From NCBI RefSeq assembly GCF_012273215.1, contig NZ_CP050965.1, forward strand, positions 434,001-498,000: a stretch of 64,000 nucleotides of DNA. Direction: 5' to 3'. This DNA comes from Gemella haemolysans (lineage in GTDB: Bacteria > Bacillota > Bacilli > Staphylococcales > Gemellaceae). Shown here in pieces: positions 8,393-17,243 of this stretch. Every line of letters begins with the position of its first letter. The stretch's first letter is position 1. The position numbers and the translations under genes were made by a program. Under the pieces are notes generated by a model. The model saw only the letters and a list, made by a program, of their open reading frames with translations. It was not told the DNA's origin and did not search any database.

Positions 8393-9401
8393 ATACATTC
8401 ACCTCCACATCATTAACTTGATCAATTAAGTGATTTACAAATTTCTCTGTGTTATCAGGTTCACCGACTACTGAAAAAGTTAAGCTTCCTAACTGTTTAT
8501 TTTGAATGTATTCGATTCGACCAGCAAGTATGTTAGTAGTAACATTATATTTATTAGCTAAAGTTTGAATTAGAGGCTCTTTAGTTGCTTCACCTTTAAA
8601 AATAACCCTTATTACAGTTTCATTTTTATAATGTTCAGCAAGATGCTCTTCAAAATCTTCATCATTGTGTAGATTAGCTATAAATTCTTGCATTAATTTC
8701 GTTTTTGGATTTGAGAAAATCTCATAAACAGAATTTAACTCGATAATTTCACCATTTTCCATTACTGCTACATTATCACAAATTTGTTTTATTACTTCCA
8801 TTTCATGAGTAACAAGAATAATTGTGATTCCTAATTTACGATTGATTTCTTTTAATAAAGACAAAATTTGTTTAGTTGTAACAGGGTCTAATGCACTTGT
8901 TGCTTCATCACAAAGTAATAATTTTGGATTATTTGCCAAAGCTTTAGCAATACCGACACGTTGCTTTTGACCACCAGAAAGTTGGCTTGGATAAACATTC
9001 TTTTTATCAGAAAGTCCTACAAGTTCTAACAATTCATCTATTCTTTTTGGAATATCTTTCGGATCAACATCTCCGGCTTTTAAATTAAATGCAATATTTT
9101 CACCTACAGTTTTAGAACTAAGAAGATTAAACTGTTGAAAAATCATTCCAATTTTTTGCCTGTATGATCGTAAATCCTTTCTATTTAGTTTGTTAACAAC
9201 TTGGTTATCTACAATTACTTCTCCTTCAGAAGGCGTTTCTAATAGGTTAAGACATCGTAGAAGAGTACTTTTTCCAGCACCTGAGTAACCGATAATTCCA
9301 AAAATTTCACCAGCTTTTACATGAAGGTTAGTAGGTTTTAACGCTTGGATTTCTTTACCTTTTTGATAAAAGGTTTTGCTAACATTATTAAGATTAATCA
9401 T
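8382..9401 (-). CDS. metN: Methionine ABC transporter ATP-binding protein
   Basis: A 339-residue ABC ATPase. Visible motifs are Walker A GYSGAGKST (about 38-46), signature LSGGQKQRV (about 142-150), Walker B LLLCDEATSALD (about 162-173) and the H-loop VTHEM. After about residue 250 there is the extra NIL (ACT-like) domain that marks MetN proteins and senses methionine for trans-inhibition. It powers uptake through MetI. It is the first gene behind the T-box leader and starts 20 bases after the leader terminator. Confidence 0.94.
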   Translation of the reverse strand: MINLNNVSKTFYQKGKEIQALKPTNLHVKAGEIFGIIGYSGAGKSTLLRCLNLLETPSEGEVIVDNQVVNKLNRKDLRSYRQKIGMIFQQFNLLSSKTVGENIAFNLKAGDVDPKDIPKRIDELLELVGLSDKKNVYPSQLSGGQKQRVGIAKALANNPKLLLCDEATSALDPVTTKQILSLLKEINRKLGITIILVTHEMEVIKQICDNVAVMENGEIIELNSVYEIFSNPKTKLMQEFIANLHNDEDFEEHLAEHYKNETVIRVIFKGEATKEPLIQTLANKYNVTTNILAGRIEYIQNKQLGSLTFSVVGEPDNTEKFVNHLIDQVNDVEVNVYGK

Positions 9402-9419
9402 ATATTTCTCCTTTCTTAT

Positions 9420-9660
9420 AATAAAAAGACGTACTCTAGCTTTTGCTAAAGGACGTCTTAACGTGTTACCACCTTTATTTATACAATAATCACTTATTGT
9501 ACCTCAGTAAGTTACAAACATAACTTTTGCTATAACGGGCAATACCGTAGTAAAAACTATATGCTCAAAGTCCATTTCTCTTACATCTAACTATTCTCTT
9601 TCAGCAACCGAGAACTCTCTAAAAGTAGATTGTAAGATTCTACTTATCAATGCATTAAAT
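9420..9660 (-). promoter_or_regulatory. Methionine T-box leader of metNIQ
   Basis: On the minus strand the leader shows T-box landmarks in order: a Stem I region with AGAGAG and GGTTGCTGAAAGAGAA, a candidate specifier ATG (complement of 9573-9575) followed by a purine, the T-box core AAGGTGGTAACACG (complement of 9462-9475), and a terminator hairpin (9426-9458) followed by a T run next to metN. The known mechanism is that uncharged tRNA pairs with the specifier and with the T-box bulge, blocking the terminator. A methionine codon as specifier matches the methionine transporter genes downstream. The specifier position is my alignment by eye. Confidence 0.9.
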
Positions 9661-9673
9661 TGTTAATGAATAT

Positions 9674-9702
9674 ATTCTAGCATAAATTTTCTGACAATGC
9701 AA
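9674..9702 (-). promoter_or_regulatory. Promoter of the T-box/metNIQ operon
   Basis: On the minus strand TTGCAT, a 17-base spacer and TAGAAT, with a TG dinucleotide one base before the -10 element (extended -10). It sits just upstream of the Stem I sequence, as expected for the leader start. Confidence 0.75.
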
Positions 9703-9864
9703 CAAAAAAATTCAAAAGTTTACATGAAGAATGTTAATTCTCGGGATAATGACTATCTCTAACTAAAAAAATATAATACTGATTTTAACTGTTTTAAAAG
9801 ATTAATGTCATATATTAACTAATAAATCGATGCAATATTTTAAAATACATATCCTATTAAAAGT

Positions 9865-9893
9865 TTGTTGCATTAGGTCTTTTATGATATAAT
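9865..9893 (+). promoter_or_regulatory. Promoter of uppS-cdsA-rseP
   Basis: TTGTTG at 9865-9870, 17-base spacer, TATAAT at 9888-9893, located 25 bases before the uppS start. The stretch between this and the metN promoter (about 9703-9864) is AT-rich; I see no gene or clear structure in it. Confidence 0.75.
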
Positions 9894-9917
9894 GAAGGAT
9901 GTTACATAGGAGGAATT

Positions 9918-10682
9918 ATGTTTAAATTTTTTAGAAAAACTGAACAAGTACAAAAAACTGAAAAACAAGAATTAAAAAAAATTCCGACACACGTTGCTAT
10001 AATAATGGATGGTAATGGACGTTGGGCTAAAAAAAGAAATATGCCTAGAATTAAAGGACACTATGAAGGAATGCAAACTGTAAAAAAAATCACAAAGTAT
10101 GCATCAAAATTAGGTGTTAAATATTTGACTTTATATGCATTTTCTACGGAAAACTGGGCTAGACCGAAGGAAGAAGTTAGTTATTTAATGGATCTTCCAG
10201 AGAAGATGTTTAGTAGTTTTATGCCAGAACTTATGGAAAATAACGTAAAAGTTGAAGTCATAGGTGTGGTAGAAAAACTTCCAGAAAATACTAGAAAAGC
10301 AGTTAATGATGCAATTGAACAAACAAAAAATAATACAGGATTAAAATTAATTTTTGCCTTAAATTATGGTTCTAAAGACGAAATGTTAAGGGCAATTAAA
10401 CAAATTGCAAAAGATGTTCAAGATAATAAATATAGTGCTGAAGAAATTTCTGAAGAGCATGTTAGTGCAAATCTATTTACATCTAATACACCAGATCCTG
10501 ATTTATTAATAAGAACTTCAGGAGAACAAAGAATTTCAAACTTCTTACTGTGGCAAATTGCTTATAGTGAGTTTTTATTCACAAAAGTAGCTTGGCCTGA
10601 TTTTAATGAAGATGAATTCTATCAAGCTTTATTAGAATATCAAAGTAGAGATAGAAGATTTGGAGGTTTAAATGAAGACTAG
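9918..10682 (+). CDS. uppS: Isoprenyl transferase (undecaprenyl diphosphate synthase)
   Basis: A 254-residue cis-prenyltransferase. The catalytic region HVAIIMDGNGRWAKKR (about 25-40) contains the Mg-binding aspartate D31. The YLTLYAFSTENWARP block and the C-terminal DLLIRTSGEQRISNFLLWQIAYSE are the other family signatures. It condenses isopentenyl diphosphate onto farnesyl diphosphate to make C55 undecaprenyl diphosphate, the lipid carrier for peptidoglycan and teichoic acids. An AGGAGG site precedes the ATG. It overlaps cdsA by 11 bases, so the two are translationally coupled. Confidence 0.96.
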   Translation: MFKFFRKTEQVQKTEKQELKKIPTHVAIIMDGNGRWAKKRNMPRIKGHYEGMQTVKKITKYASKLGVKYLTLYAFSTENWARPKEEVSYLMDLPEKMFSSFMPELMENNVKVEVIGVVEKLPENTRKAVNDAIEQTKNNTGLKLIFALNYGSKDEMLRAIKQIAKDVQDNKYSAEEISEEHVSANLFTSNTPDPDLLIRTSGEQRISNFLLWQIAYSEFLFTKVAWPDFNEDEFYQALLEYQSRDRRFGGLNED

Positions 10683-11445
10683 GATAATAACGGCTATAGT
10701 AGCATTAATTGTTTTCTTACCTTTATTATTTTTAGGTGGAGATTATTTCAAATTTACAACTTTTGCACTTGGTGTGATGGCTATGTATGAAATAGTTAGA
10801 ATGACTTTTAAGGAAACTAACATCGTAGTTTTAAGTTTATCGTCATTAGCAGGAGCATTATTTTTTTTACATAGTGAAGTTTCATCATTATTACAGTATT
10901 CTATAGTATATTTAATATTAATTGGTATGTTAGGTACTGTTGTTGTGACTGGGCATAAAATTAAATTAGTTGAAATTGGTTCGATAATATTCGTAACTGT
11001 TTATATATTTGTTGGTTTCTATTGTTTATTTATGTTGAGAAACTTAAGTTTAAGCCATGTAGCGTATTTATTACTTACTATTTGGTTTACAGATAGTTTT
11101 GCATATTTTGGTGGAATGAAATTTGGAAAAAATAAACTTTCACCTAATATAAGTCCAAATAAATCAATAGAAGGTTCAGTAATTGGAAGTGTATCATCGA
11201 TAGCGATAGCATTATTGTTCTTCTTTACAACTAATATTTTTTCAAATTTATTAGTTGCAATTGTTGTAACATTGATAGTAAGTGTAATCGGACAATTTGG
11301 TGATTTAATTGAATCAGCATATAAAAGAGAATATCAAGTTAAAGATAGTAGTAATTTATTACCAGGTCATGGAGGTATCTTTGATAGATTCGATTCTGTA
11401 ATATTATCAGCTCCATGTTTAATATTATTACTTAGTTTATTTTAG
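10672..11445 (+). CDS. cdsA: Phosphatidate cytidylyltransferase
   Basis: A 257-residue polytopic membrane enzyme that makes CDP-diacylglycerol from phosphatidic acid and CTP, feeding phosphatidylglycerol and cardiolipin synthesis. The C-terminal CDS signature is intact: SVIGQFGDLIESAYKRE followed by KDSSNLLPGHGGIFDRFDS. The ribosome binding site GGAGG lies within the end of uppS. It is followed 20 bases later by rseP. The dxr gene that often sits between cdsA and rseP is absent. Confidence 0.95.
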   Translation: MKTRIITAIVALIVFLPLLFLGGDYFKFTTFALGVMAMYEIVRMTFKETNIVVLSLSSLAGALFFLHSEVSSLLQYSIVYLILIGMLGTVVVTGHKIKLVEIGSIIFVTVYIFVGFYCLFMLRNLSLSHVAYLLLTIWFTDSFAYFGGMKFGKNKLSPNISPNKSIEGSVIGSVSSIAIALLFFFTTNIFSNLLVAIVVTLIVSVIGQFGDLIESAYKREYQVKDSSNLLPGHGGIFDRFDSVILSAPCLILLLSLF

Positions 11446-11465
11446 AATATAGAAAGGGGTATTAG

Positions 11466-12758
11466 ATGCAAGGTATTATAGCATTTATATTAATATTTTT
11501 TGTAGTAGTAACTATTCATGAATTTGGGCATTTTATAGTTGCTAAAAGATCAGGAATATTGTGCCAAGAGTTCGCAATAGGAATGGGACCCAAAATCTTC
11601 CATAAAAAAATAGGAGAAACTAATTTTACTATTAGACTTCTACCTGTCGGTGGATATGTAAAAATGCCTGACAATGTTTTTGATTTCAACAATGATATGT
11701 CAGTATATGATCTTAAAAAAGGTATGAAAGTTAGTTTAAAACTAGATGAAAATGATAATGTTGAAAAAATAGTTCTAGATAAAAGTAATGATATGGATTT
11801 ACTTCCATTAGAATTAAACGAATTTGATTTAACAGAAAAACTTTTTGTTGAAGGATTCGTTGGAGATAAGATAGAACGTTATGAAGTAAGAAAAGATGCA
11901 TGTGTTGCATTTGGTGGTATGGAAGAACAAATTGCTCCAGTTGAAAGAATGTTTTCTTCACATTCATGGGGGAAAAAATTCTGGACATTATTCGCGGGAC
12001 CATTGATGAACTTTATATTAGCACTAGCAATTTTCTTAGGTATTTCAATCTATAGTGGTGTTCCATCAAATACTACTCGCTTAGGAGAAATAGCGGCCAA
12101 TTACCCAGCTTACTCATCTGGACTAAAAGAAGGCGATGTAGTTGAGCAGGTAAATGGTAAGAGTGTTACAACATGGAATGAAATGACAAAAGAAATCGTG
12201 GGTTCTAATGGTTCTGAGCTTACATTAAAAATTTCACGTGATGGTTCACAACAAGAGATTAAAGTAACTCCAAAAGAAGAGATTTCAGTGAAAAAAGGAA
12301 AAGAGGTTAAAACTTATAAACTTGGTATTAATCAAGCTTATGAAAAAGATCTAGTTGGTTCTATTAAGAATGGTTTCGAACAAACTCTTTTCTACGGAAC
12401 AATGATTTTCATGGGAATTGTTAATTTATTTGCTTCTTTATTCAGTGGTGGATTTAGTTTAAATCAACTAGGTGGACCTGTAGCAATTTATGAAATGTCT
12501 TCAGCTGCTGCACAAAGTGGATTACTAACAACCCTAAGATGGACAGGGATTTTAAGTGTAAACTTAGGACTAATGAACTTAATTCCTATTCCAGTTCTTG
12601 ATGGTGGAAGAATAATTTTTGTAATTTACGAAGCAATCTTCAAAAAGCCAATTAATAAAAAAGCCCAATATTACTTAACTGTGGCATTCGGATTATTAAT
12701 GGTTGCGTTAATGTTAGCAGTAACATGGAATGATATCCAAAGATTATTTGGGAAATAG
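11466..12758 (+). CDS. rseP: RIP metalloprotease RseP (site-2 protease)
   Basis: A 430-residue intramembrane zinc protease. The zinc motif HEFGH is at residues 18-22 in the first helix. A PDZ domain lies at about 195-265, and the second zinc-ligand motif NLIPIPVLDGGRI is in the third helix. It cleaves anti-sigma factors and remnant signal peptides inside the membrane. An AGAAAGGGG site precedes the ATG. In many Bacillota proS and polC follow, but here a terminator and sbcD follow instead. Confidence 0.95.
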   Translation: MQGIIAFILIFFVVVTIHEFGHFIVAKRSGILCQEFAIGMGPKIFHKKIGETNFTIRLLPVGGYVKMPDNVFDFNNDMSVYDLKKGMKVSLKLDENDNVEKIVLDKSNDMDLLPLELNEFDLTEKLFVEGFVGDKIERYEVRKDACVAFGGMEEQIAPVERMFSSHSWGKKFWTLFAGPLMNFILALAIFLGISIYSGVPSNTTRLGEIAANYPAYSSGLKEGDVVEQVNGKSVTTWNEMTKEIVGSNGSELTLKISRDGSQQEIKVTPKEEISVKKGKEVKTYKLGINQAYEKDLVGSIKNGFEQTLFYGTMIFMGIVNLFASLFSGGFSLNQLGGPVAIYEMSSAAAQSGLLTTLRWTGILSVNLGLMNLIPIPVLDGGRIIFVIYEAIFKKPINKKAQYYLTVAFGLLMVALMLAVTWNDIQRLFGK

Positions 12759-12768
12759 AAAATTATGA

Positions 12769-12801
12769 AGAGGAGATAAAAATATCTTCTCTTTATTTTT
12801 T
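12769..12801 (+). terminator. Terminator after rseP
   Basis: Stem 12769-12778 paired with 12783-12792, loop of four A, followed by a T-rich tract. It ends the uppS-cdsA-rseP operon. Confidence 0.8.
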
Positions 12802-12862
12802 ATTATATTGCTAAAAGAGATTTAGTATTAGGAAATCGCTTTTAATTTTAATAGATTTAATA

Positions 12863-12954
12863 TATAATATCGATAGGTATTAAATACCTATTAAACTATT
12901 TTTTACAATTTTAAAATACTAAAGAGTCATGCAATAATGCAAGGCTCTTTTTTT
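12863..12954 (+). other. Possible short transcription unit between rseP and sbcD
   Basis: Within this 304-base gap a TATAAT at 12863-12868 is followed by an inverted repeat (ATAGGTAT, 3-base centre, complementary arm; about 12873-12891) and then a terminator-like hairpin at 12921-12954 (stem with two weak pairs, loop, run of seven T). No open frame fits between them. The -35 region is weak (TTTTAA). This could be a small RNA of about 80 nucleotides or only a second terminator. Confidence 0.35.
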
Positions 12955-13062
12955 CATATTAGTTATAGAAGCGTATCTAACAATATTTTATCGTTCTCTG
13001 TTATTTTATTTCGTTTTAAGCTATAATATAATAGAGATAATTTATAGAAAAAAGGTGATTAT

Positions 13063-14202
13063 ATGGTTAAATTTTTACATACTGCAGATTGGCATATTGG
13101 AAGGAAATTACAAGGGAAAGATTTATTAGAAGATCAACAATATGTAATGAATAATTTGATCAGAAAAATTGACGAGACTAAACCTGACTTTTTAATAATT
13201 GCAGGTGATCTATATGATAGAAGTGTTCCTAGTAAAGAGGCTACAACACTTTTACAGGAACTCCTAGTAAAAATTAACATAGAATACAATATACCAATTT
13301 TTGCTATCAGTGGCAATCATGATAGCAGGGAGAGATTAGCTATAGGAGAAGCTTGGTTTAGTAAGCATAAATTTTATCTTCACACAAGACTAAATCAAGC
13401 ATTTGATAAGATTACCATTGAAGATACGGATATATATTTATTACCATATTTTGAACCTTTTGAAGCAAGAGAATATTTTGAGGATGCTACACTTACAACT
13501 CATAATTCTGCGACAAAAAGAGTAATTGATGAAATTTATAAAAATATAGATATGAGTAGAATTAATATTTTAGTAGCTCATACTTTTGTATCTGGTGGGC
13601 TAGAAACTGATTCTGAAAGAGAAATTTCTGTAGGAACTATTGAAAATGTAGCAGTTGAAATTTTTGAAAAATTTGATTATGTAGCTTTAGGGCATCTTCA
13701 TAATCCGAATTCTATAAAAGAAGAACGTATAAAATACAGTGGTAGTCCAATGGCTTATTCATTCTCTGAAGCAACACAGACAAAAGGTATGAGGTTAGTA
13801 GAATTGACAAAAGAAATTTATACTGAAGAGTTTATTTCCTTGGAACAAAAACGTAAATTGCATAATATTAGTGCAAGATATGAAGAGGTATTTACAAAAG
13901 AATTTCAACAAAATTTTGATTGTAAAAAAGATTATTTCAGTATGGAATTAAGTGGCTTGGAAGGTGTAACAGATCCGTTACCAAGAATTAAAGAATATTA
14001 TCCTAATACTTTGATACTTAAACAAAAAAGAAATAATAATAGTGATATTGAAATGAAACTCGATAAAGAGATGTTGACTAAAAGTCCACTAGAATTGATA
14101 GAAGGATTTTATAGTGAGCAAACAGGTAGCGAGTTAACAGTAGGGCAAAAACAAGTGCTGGTAAATATTATAGATAAGGTGAATCAAGATGAAACCAATT
14201 AG
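13063..14202 (+). CDS. sbcD: Nuclease SbcCD subunit D (Mre11-like)
   Basis: A 379-residue metallophosphoesterase. All five Mre11 phosphoesterase motifs are visible: HTADWHIG (D9, H11), GDLYDR (D49), GNHDS (N85, H86), HTFVSGG and GHLHNP. With SbcC it makes a double-strand exonuclease and hairpin endonuclease that opens cruciforms and protein-blocked ends. The start is preceded by AAAGGTG. It overlaps sbcC by 14 bases. Two overlapping TATAAT sequences at 13022-13032 suggest a promoter, but no good -35 is visible. Confidence 0.95.
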   Translation: MVKFLHTADWHIGRKLQGKDLLEDQQYVMNNLIRKIDETKPDFLIIAGDLYDRSVPSKEATTLLQELLVKINIEYNIPIFAISGNHDSRERLAIGEAWFSKHKFYLHTRLNQAFDKITIEDTDIYLLPYFEPFEAREYFEDATLTTHNSATKRVIDEIYKNIDMSRINILVAHTFVSGGLETDSEREISVGTIENVAVEIFEKFDYVALGHLHNPNSIKEERIKYSGSPMAYSFSEATQTKGMRLVELTKEIYTEEFISLEQKRKLHNISARYEEVFTKEFQQNFDCKKDYFSMELSGLEGVTDPLPRIKEYYPNTLILKQKRNNNSDIEMKLDKEMLTKSPLELIEGFYSEQTGSELTVGQKQVLVNIIDKVNQDETN

Positions 14203-17200
14203 ATTAGAATTAAGAGAATTTGGCCCATATAAAGATGAAATAATTGAATGGGATAGAATAATAAATGAACCTATATTTTTAATAACAGGAAAAACCGGTT
14301 CTGGAAAATCTACGCTTTTTGATGCTATTACTTATGCGTTATATAATAAAACGACTGGTGGTAAAGATGTAGCTTCTTTAAGAACGAAAACAGCTAGTGA
14401 TAAAGATAAAACACAGGTAAATTTTGACTTTGAATTGAATGGTAAAAGATATAGAATTGAGAGAACTTTGGCTTATTTGAAGACTGGTAATAAAAATTTA
14501 ACATCTGGAAAAGTTGCTTTAATGCAATACAATAATGAAGAATTAGAAGTTATTGCAACAAAAGAGCAAGAGGTTAAAGAAAAAGTAGAAGAATTAATAG
14601 GCTTAGATGACAAACAGTTTTGTCAAATTATTATTTTACCTCAAGGTAAGTTTAAAGAATTTCTATTATCAAAATCAAGTGAGAAGAAAGAAACTTTAAG
14701 GTCGTTATTTAACACTTATTTTTATCAAAAATTTGTAGATCAATTACAAGAACAAGCAAAAAAATTAGACAGTACTAACAAACAAAAAGAAAAAGAATTA
14801 ATTACAAGATTTGAACAGTTTGATATAGATGGAGAATTAACCAAGTTCGAGTTTTTAAAAGATGAGAATTTTAAAGAAATTAATGAAATAATTTTATCTC
14901 AAGAAAACGAGATAGAAACAGAAAAAAAAGAATTAGCTAAATTAGAAAAAAATCTTATAAAATCAAAAGAAAACTTTATAGAATTAAGTAAACTGAATGA
15001 TAAATTTTTAAATCTTGAAGATAATAAGGTAAAAATTGATGAATTAAATAAAAAAGACAGCTACTTCAATAATCTAAAAATGGAAGTAGAAAAGTTAACG
15101 GAGTTACAAAAAAGTAGTGATAAAATAACAGAATATGCAAGTTTATTAGATAAACAACTTCAATTAACAAAACAGGAAAAATCTCTGCTAGATGAAAAAG
15201 AGCGATATAAGAAAGATTTAGCTATGAATAATGAGCTAGAAACTAAACTTAATTCAATGAAAGACAAAATTGAATCACTTAGAAAAGAAACAACAGATTT
15301 AAAATTCTTTTATAACAATATTGATGAACTGATAGTGGCTAAAAGTGATATAAACATATTTACTAATAAACTTGAAGAACTAAATCAAAAAAAAGAATCT
15401 GTAAAAGAAATAGAAACTAGTTTGAAAAGTGAAAAAGAAAACTATTTTGAATCGAATGAAGAAAAGAATATTCTAGATGGTAGTATAGGAAAGTTAAAAT
15501 TAGAGATTTTGAAGAAAGAACAAGAAGTAGAAAAACTAAAAGAGTTTGAAAATAAATCATCAGAATTAAATGATAAAAAGCTTAATTATGAAGCTTCAAA
15601 AAAATATTTAGAAGAGTTGCAGGTAACAAAAGAAGATATTGAAAAAGATGTATTATTACTGAAAAGTAATAAAGAACAAGAAGTATTAAATAGTTTTTTA
15701 GTGAAGTTGCATGAGGGTGACGATTGCCCACTTTGTAAACAAAAAATTGAGCATCTACCAGAGGTTCCAACATTACTAGAAGTAGATGATAATATAGAAA
15801 AATCACTGCAAGATGTTACTGAAAAAGTAATAAAATTAGAAACCCTTTTACAAAAAGATGAACAAGATATTCAAAATTTAACTACAGAAATAAAAGATTT
15901 AGAAGATTCTATTAATCTTAAAGCCGTAGAACAATTATCTGAATTAGAAGATGAATTAAAACATGAAACTATTAATTTAACAGAAGTTGTTGAAGGATTA
16001 AAAAAATCTGAAGTTAAAATAGAAAACTTAGAAAAAGAGATAGAAAATCTGTCAGTTTTACTAAAAGATGAAGATCAGTTAAAACAAAAACAATTGCAAG
16101 CTAAAAACAAAATTGAGCAATTTGAAAATAATGTAAATATAGAGTTAGAAGAGTTTAAGGGCTATTATGAAAATAAAATAGTTCAAATTAATGAATTTGA
16201 TAATAACTATAATAAATTCCAGGAAAATAATAATGAGTTACAAATCAGGAAAACAAAAATAGAAACTGAGCAGAAAAATAATGAAGAGAATTTATTAGAA
16301 GTTACAAAAGGGATTGAATTTATAATATCGAATTTTATGAATTCTAAACTTAGTAAATACTATAATTCTTTAGAACAAGCTAAAGAAAGCATTGAGGAAT
16401 TAGAAAAATTAGAACAATATCAAACTCAAATTTATGAATTTGAAGATACTAAGAAGATAGTTCTAAATTCTCTGAAACAACTTGAAGAAGAATTAACAAA
16501 TACAGTAAGACCTGATTTAGAAGAAGAACGTGAGAAATTGCAACATATAGAAAATGTGGTTTCTAATTTTATAGAAAAAATGGCAATTCTTACAACGAGA
16601 TTATCGAATAATAAAAAATTATACGAAAAAATTCATAGTGAGTATCTTGAATTATTAGAAACATCTAAAGATGCACGAGAAATAATAGCCTTAAGTGATG
16701 TTGTTAGTGGAAAAACAGAAAATAGAAAATCTCTAGAAACATATGTACAAGGATATTATTTAGACTTGATACTTGTTGCAGGAACGAAAAGATTACTACA
16801 GATGACAAATGATCGTTATAGATTCATTAGACGTGAAGAAAAATCTAAAGGTGGAGGGCTGCAAGGTCTAGAAATAGAGATACATGATATTTATCTAAAT
16901 AGTACGCGTATTATAAGTTCTTTATCTGGAGGAGAATTATTCTTAGCTTCGTTAGCGTTGGCACTAGGTTTAGCAGAAGTAATACAAAATGAGAGTGGAG
17001 GAATTTCTCTAGAGACTATTTTTATAGATGAAGGATTCGGTTCATTGGATGCTGAAACTTTAGATATTGCATTAACAACATTAATAGATCTTCAGTCTTA
17101 TGGAAGAAATATAGGTATAATATCTCATGTTAGTGAACTTAAAGAACGAATTAGACCGAAAATTGAGGTATATGCTAAAGATAATTATGCAAAAGTAAAA

Positions 17201-17215
17201 ATGACTGGAATATAA
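14189..17215 (+). CDS. sbcC: Nuclease SbcCD subunit C (Rad50-like ATPase)
   Basis: A 1008-residue SMC-like ATPase. Walker A GKTGSGKST is at residues 34-42. Two long Lys/Glu/Leu-rich coiled coils flank a zinc hook CPLC (C513, C516) at the exact middle. The C-terminal half has the ABC signature LSGGE (912-916) and Walker B FIDEGFGSLD (D947, E948). It dimerises through the hook and controls the SbcD nuclease by ATP. It is translationally coupled to sbcD and is followed 28 bases later by addB. Confidence 0.95.
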   Translation: MKPIRLELREFGPYKDEIIEWDRIINEPIFLITGKTGSGKSTLFDAITYALYNKTTGGKDVASLRTKTASDKDKTQVNFDFELNGKRYRIERTLAYLKTGNKNLTSGKVALMQYNNEELEVIATKEQEVKEKVEELIGLDDKQFCQIIILPQGKFKEFLLSKSSEKKETLRSLFNTYFYQKFVDQLQEQAKKLDSTNKQKEKELITRFEQFDIDGELTKFEFLKDENFKEINEIILSQENEIETEKKELAKLEKNLIKSKENFIELSKLNDKFLNLEDNKVKIDELNKKDSYFNNLKMEVEKLTELQKSSDKITEYASLLDKQLQLTKQEKSLLDEKERYKKDLAMNNELETKLNSMKDKIESLRKETTDLKFFYNNIDELIVAKSDINIFTNKLEELNQKKESVKEIETSLKSEKENYFESNEEKNILDGSIGKLKLEILKKEQEVEKLKEFENKSSELNDKKLNYEASKKYLEELQVTKEDIEKDVLLLKSNKEQEVLNSFLVKLHEGDDCPLCKQKIEHLPEVPTLLEVDDNIEKSLQDVTEKVIKLETLLQKDEQDIQNLTTEIKDLEDSINLKAVEQLSELEDELKHETINLTEVVEGLKKSEVKIENLEKEIENLSVLLKDEDQLKQKQLQAKNKIEQFENNVNIELEEFKGYYENKIVQINEFDNNYNKFQENNNELQIRKTKIETEQKNNEENLLEVTKGIEFIISNFMNSKLSKYYNSLEQAKESIEELEKLEQYQTQIYEFEDTKKIVLNSLKQLEEELTNTVRPDLEEEREKLQHIENVVSNFIEKMAILTTRLSNNKKLYEKIHSEYLELLETSKDAREIIALSDVVSGKTENRKSLETYVQGYYLDLILVAGTKRLLQMTNDRYRFIRREEKSKGGGLQGLEIEIHDIYLNSTRIISSLSGGELFLASLALALGLAEVIQNESGGISLETIFIDEGFGSLDAETLDIALTTLIDLQSYGRNIGIISHVSELKERIRPKIEVYAKDNYAKVKMTGI

Positions 17216-17243
17216 ATTAAATTAATAAAAGAAAGGAGAAACA

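Noticed and set aside
8393-8398. First of two ATG codons for metI
   Set aside because: The ribosome binding site ends one base before it; the second ATG at 8392 has normal spacing. The difference is only two residues.
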